Under the pieces are notes generated by a model. The model made no database searches, was not told where the DNA came from, and saw only the letters and a list, made by a program, of their open reading frames with translations. 34,858 nt of DNA. It comes from Candidatus Nitrosopumilus sp. (GTDB lineage Archaea; Thermoproteota; Nitrososphaeria; Nitrososphaerales; Nitrosopumilaceae). Where the stretch lies: positions 1 to 34,858 of the forward strand of contig JABMOR010000117.1 of assembly GCA_013203245.1 (NCBI GenBank). Reading direction: 5' to 3'. This document shows, in pieces, positions 31,740 to 34,858 of this stretch (position 1 is the stretch's first letter; each line of letters opens with the position of its first letter). Position numbers and translations under genes: made by a program.

Positions 31740-33070
31740 TGGCTGATATCACATTTACAATTCCTTCCGTGCTTAATCAAAGCGGCGGAGAAAAAAAAAC
31801 AGAGATTTCAGCTGATTCCTTAACTGATGCATTTGCAAAATTATCTGAAATCATGGGTGATGACTTTAAGCGTCGTGTATTAGAAGGAGATGGAACTCCA
31901 CGTTCATTGATAAATATCTACATCAATGGAAAAAATGCAAAATTCTCCAGCGGCATGGAAACTCCTCTAAAAGATGGCGATGAAGTTTACATATTGCCTG
32001 CAGTAGCTGGTGGTTCAGAAGAACTTTCTCCAAAAGAATTGGATAAATTTTCAAGACAAGTGATGCTTGAAGAAATTGGCTATGGTGGGCAATTAAAATT
32101 AAAAAATGCCAAAGTTTGTGTTGTCGGAACTGGTGGTTTAGGACATCCGATTATCTCTAGACTAGCTACAATGGGTGTTGGAACCTTACGTATTGTTGAT
32201 AGAGATGTAATAGAACTCTCAAATCTACATAGACAAATGATGTTTGATGAAGATGATGTTGGTCAAGTTAAAGTTGAAGTTGCTGCAAAAAAATTACATA
32301 AACTAAATTCTGATTGTAAAATTGAAGCATTGGCTATATCTGTAAATGATTACACTGCATTAGAAGTTGTTGAAGGTTGTGATGTTGTAATTGATGCACT
32401 TGATAGTGTCAATGCAAGATATGCATTAAACAAAGCATGTGTAAAATTTGAAATTCCATTTGTCACAGGAGCTGCAGTTGGAACATCTGGACAAGTATTT
32501 ACTGTTTTACCAAAAAAATCTGCATGTTACTATTGCATGTTTCCATCACTTGATGAGGACTCAATGCCTACCTGTAGTATTGAGGGTGTTCATCCACCAA
32601 TACTTTCCATAGTTGGTGCAATTGAAGTTGCAGAAGCTGTTAAAATAATTCTTGGAAAAACTCCAAATCTTTCTCAAAGAATTTTACATATTGATTTAGA
32701 AAACTTGGATTTTAATTTCACCAAAACTTTCAGAGTTGAGGAATGTCCAATTTGTGGAACAGGACAACTTGAAGAGATACCACAAGAAGAATTGATTTTG
32801 GAAGAATTATGCGGACGTAATCGCGGTAAGAGAACTTATTCTATTACTCCTACAGAAACATTTGATATTGATGTAGATGTTGTAACTAATATTGCAAAGG
32901 AAAAAGGTTTCATTGTAGAAAATCAGGGAAATCTGGGTTTGTCAATGAGAACTAATGAATTATCTGTAAGTTTTATGAAGAAAGGATCTGCTGTTATCGT
33001 GGGTTCAAAAGATGAACATGATGCTATGTTGCTATACAAGATCTTACTAGGCCAAGAGATCAAGGCATAA
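31739..33070 (+). CDS. MoaD/ThiS-like domain fused to an E1-like adenylyltransferase (MoeB/ThiF family)
   Basis: A 443-residue three-part protein. Residues 1-92 are a beta-grasp MoaD-like domain that ends in the canonical PAVAGG, with the diglycine at 91-92. Residues about 100-345 are a complete E1/MoeB domain: VGTGGLGHP for ATP, NLHRQMMF with the Arg, DALDSVNARYALN with Asp222, the zinc cysteines C263/C266 and C336/C339, and the catalytic-type C279 in PTCSIEG. Residues 355-443 form a further small alpha/beta domain. Such proteins activate the C-terminus of a ubiquitin-like carrier for sulfur transfer or conjugation. Here the carrier is built in, and its diglycine is internal. It is coupled to thrC. 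Substrate unknown. Confidence 0.9.
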   Translation: MADITFTIPSVLNQSGGEKKTEISADSLTDAFAKLSEIMGDDFKRRVLEGDGTPRSLINIYINGKNAKFSSGMETPLKDGDEVYILPAVAGGSEELSPKELDKFSRQVMLEEIGYGGQLKLKNAKVCVVGTGGLGHPIISRLATMGVGTLRIVDRDVIELSNLHRQMMFDEDDVGQVKVEVAAKKLHKLNSDCKIEALAISVNDYTALEVVEGCDVVIDALDSVNARYALNKACVKFEIPFVTGAAVGTSGQVFTVLPKKSACYYCMFPSLDEDSMPTCSIEGVHPPILSIVGAIEVAEAVKIILGKTPNLSQRILHIDLENLDFNFTKTFRVEECPICGTGQLEEIPQEELILEELCGRNRGKRTYSITPTETFDIDVDVVTNIAKEKGFIVENQGNLGLSMRTNELSVSFMKKGSAVIVGSKDEHDAMLLYKILLGQEIKA

Positions 33071-33225
33071 AATAGTCTGTAAAAATTACATAAATTATGA
33101 CTAAAATGTAAAAATTATATGGATCAATCACTATTTCATGATGTAAAATATGATTATTATGTTGTAATAATCTATAATATTCATCAATTCCATCAATTCT
33201 ATAAAAAAATTACAAAAAATAACCC

Positions 33226-33244
33226 AATTGTGGACAATTCGTCC
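33226..33244. repeat. Inverted repeats upstream of the S-layer promoter
   Basis: AATTGT (33226-33231) and ACAATT (33234-33239) form a 14-base palindrome with a GG centre. A second, overlapping inverted repeat, GGAC (33232-33235) and GTCC (33240-33243 region), extends it. It ends about ten bases before the TATA box, where an activator or a TFB-related element would bind. Confidence 0.5.
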
Positions 33245-33251
33245 ATTAGTC

Positions 33252-33258
33252 TTTTATA
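33252..33258 (+). promoter_or_regulatory. TATA box of the S-layer gene
   Basis: TTTTATA centred at 33255 predicts an RNA start near 33281, leaving a leader of about five bases before the ATG at 33286. Confidence 0.6.
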
Positions 33259-33285
33259 CTAATTTTACTGAAAAAAACTAATAAC

Positions 33286-34858
33286 ATGAATAACGAAATA
33301 GGACGTAAAATAACTAGTCTTACATTAATGACAATTATGTTAGCAGGCGGTATGGTCATTGCTTCACCAGGAATGGTGCCAATGGCTCATGCAGCTAACG
33401 CTAACCTATTTGTTTCCGCAGAGAACTCACAGTTCAATAACTACATGTCAGGACCTCAGGTCATTGAAGTAGTTGTAATTGATAGTGACATTAACGATAC
33501 AGATCAAGCAAAAGGTGAACCAGACGTTACAATAAACGGCAAGAACCTGAGAATGGTTCAAGCCGTAGATGGTAACTGGTATGGTTACTTTGCAGACAGA
33601 ACACAAGCATCTATTGCAGATTATACCGCAAAAACCAAAGGCCAAGGATTAAACTTTGGTACTTTATGTGCAACTGGAACAACAACTGAAACATTCCTTG
33701 GCATAAGTGTCAGTGATACAGTTGGTGTTGCAATTCCACTAGGCAACCTTACAACAGCTGCCGGTGCAAACGGTACATCTACAGGTAGTCCACTTACAAT
33801 TCAATGTTCAGATGTATTTAATGCAGCAATTGCATTTACAAATAATACTGGACACATGAATGTTGTAAGAGAAGCAAAACAAATGAATACACAATTAACT
33901 GGTGATAGAATCGGTCAAATTGGTGTTTCAGATGTTGATGTCTGGCCTTTCGTTCAACTATACTCTCTAAACCCAACTGGTAACGTTGTCGTACAGTATA
34001 ACAAAGGTGGTGGTGCTCAATCAGTATCACTTACTTTTGATACTGTTGATCAATTTGCTAGTGCAAGTTTAGATAGTTCTGTATATACTCGTAATGCACA
34101 AGTACACGTTACTGTAACAGATCCATGGTTAAACATAGATCCAACCGATGAAGATTCATGGACATTTGGAACTTTGGCAACAAACCTTAGTACCAACTAC
34201 CAAGTCTTCAATGAAAACGGTGCAGCCGCAGGAGCTAGTGTCGCAAATGGTATCATAAACATTAAAGGAAATCTTACATCTATGATGATTGAAGATAACG
34301 GTATTTTGATACTAAATGCAGATACACAAAACAGTGGAACCGCAGTTTTGACATTACAAGACACAGATGATTCTATCATCACTTGTAGTTCACCACAACT
34401 TGCATCCACATGTAGAGTAGCAACTGATGCTAATGGTAACGCAGTAACTGATGCATTAGGATTACCAGCAGGAAGTCAACCAATTACAATTACAGAACAG
34501 GGACCCAATAGCGGAGTCTTTGGAACATATGATGAATCAGATGTTTCTACAATCAAAGTTACAAATACTGCCAAAAGAGGCACATCTGCAACTATTGATT
34601 ACAATGAGACTCCTGTTACAGTTCTAGTAGGCTTTGGATTTGCAACAATTGATATTCAAGCAACTGATGATGAATGGAACTCTGGTGAAGAGATTCCAAT
34701 AGTCTTAGTTGATCGTGATGCAAACAAGAACAGCAGAGTAGATGAAGATCTAGATTTGAATGATCCATCAGTTACATTGATTCCATCATTAGTAACTGGT
34801 GATCCATTTACAATCGGTGAAACATCAAACTCTACTGGACCTGTTGCCATCTACATCG
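33286..34858 (+). CDS. S-layer (cell surface) protein, 3' end cut off
   Basis: The frame is open from the ATG at 33286 to the window end: 524 codons with no stop. Residues 1 to about 36 are a signal peptide: basic start (NNEIGRKITS), hydrophobic core and a cleavage site after AHA. The mature part begins NANLFVSAENSQFNNYMSGP and continues as repeated beta-sandwich, Ig-like domains with acidic Ca-binding-type stretches (DSDINDTDQA; DRDANKNSRVDEDLD) and several N-glycosylation sites (NLT, NGT, NNT, NST). This matches my memory of the main Nitrosopumilus S-layer protein, which is some 1,700 residues long. It uses more C-ending codons (AAC, GTC, ATC) than its neighbours, as expected for a highly expressed gene. 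Confidence 0.88.
   Translation, partial: MNNEIGRKITSLTLMTIMLAGGMVIASPGMVPMAHAANANLFVSAENSQFNNYMSGPQVIEVVVIDSDINDTDQAKGEPDVTINGKNLRMVQAVDGNWYGYFADRTQASIADYTAKTKGQGLNFGTLCATGTTTETFLGISVSDTVGVAIPLGNLTTAAGANGTSTGSPLTIQCSDVFNAAIAFTNNTGHMNVVREAKQMNTQLTGDRIGQIGVSDVDVWPFVQLYSLNPTGNVVVQYNKGGGAQSVSLTFDTVDQFASASLDSSVYTRNAQVHVTVTDPWLNIDPTDEDSWTFGTLATNLSTNYQVFNENGAAAGASVANGIINIKGNLTSMMIEDNGILILNADTQNSGTAVLTLQDTDDSIITCSSPQLASTCRVATDANGNAVTDALGLPAGSQPITITEQGPNSGVFGTYDESDVSTIKVTNTAKRGTSATIDYNETPVTVLVGFGFATIDIQATDDEWNSGEEIPIVLVDRDANKNSRVDEDLDLNDPSVTLIPSLVTGDPFTIGETSNSTGPVAIYI

Larger units (their letters stand above)
33071..33285. other. Longest intergenic stretch, upstream of the S-layer gene
   Basis: The 215 bases are very AT-rich and contain no open frame worth calling. 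Visible elements are a tandem nine-base repeat CATCAATTC (33182-33199), the palindrome AATTGT-GG-ACAATT (33226-33239) and the TATA box of the S-layer gene. No T-rich terminator stands out behind the E1 fusion gene. Confidence 0.6.

Noticed and set aside
1-34858. CRISPR array, insertion sequences, prophage or integration sites.
   Set aside because: No regularly spaced repeats, transposase or integrase text and no tRNA-end duplication were seen; all large frames are housekeeping genes.

Overview
The window reads as a piece of the chromosome of an ammonia-oxidising thaumarchaeon (Nitrososphaerota), most likely close to Nitrosopumilus. The evidence is an AT-rich sequence (about one third G+C by eye), archaeal-only genes (rpl44e, rps27e, csl4, tiaS, dph2, archaeal cobY, MptE-like pterin kinase, thermosome), an archaeal initiator tRNA, many starts with a TATA box about 26 bases upstream and no leader, and at the right end the beginning of a secreted protein that matches my memory of the Nitrosopumilus S-layer protein. 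I see no phage, transposon, CRISPR or other mobile DNA. This is core chromosome with very tight packing.

Layout. 1-2149: late cobalamin genes cbiB (cut at the left edge), cobS and cobY, overlapping in one operon. 2132-2607: rps27e and rpl44e on the minus strand. 2678-4441: an adenine-deaminase-like amidohydrolase. 4487-6094: thermosome. 6134-6997: ROK sugar kinase. 6994-9729: a minus-strand group with guaA between small conserved proteins of unknown role. 9765-11387: a back-to-back pair, MptE-like pterin pyrophosphokinase and folP. 11433-12863: guaB. 12899-14301: two membrane-anchored unknowns. 14298-15668: csl4-pheA on the minus strand. 15756-17436: a medium-chain reductase and a TPR protein. 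17437-19919: dph2, tiaS and initiator tRNA-Met, a translation-related cluster. 19963-22351: a PQQ-type sugar dehydrogenase followed one base later by class II HMG-CoA reductase. 22389-29754: a histidine operon hisG-D-C-(HAD phosphatase)-B-H-A-F plus hisI, lacking hisE. 29756-30370: a membrane-anchored unknown. 30501-33070: threonine synthase coupled to a MoaD-like/E1 fusion. 33286-end: S-layer protein, cut at the right edge.

How the genes work together. guaB and guaA make GMP from IMP, and the amidohydrolase may act in purine salvage. MptE-like and FolP give consecutive steps of pterin/folate synthesis. The his operon covers nearly the whole histidine pathway, with the HAD protein a good candidate for histidinol-phosphate phosphatase. 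Csl4 belongs to the RNA exosome. TiaS and Dph2 modify tRNA-Ile2 and elongation factor 2.

Most worth a second look: the ubiquitin-like/E1 fusion with an internal diglycine, coupled to threonine synthase; the HAD gene inside the his operon; inverted repeats in the promoters of thermosome, thrC and the S-layer gene; and symmetric TATA elements that appear to serve two divergent genes each. All functional statements come from reading motifs; no database search was run.
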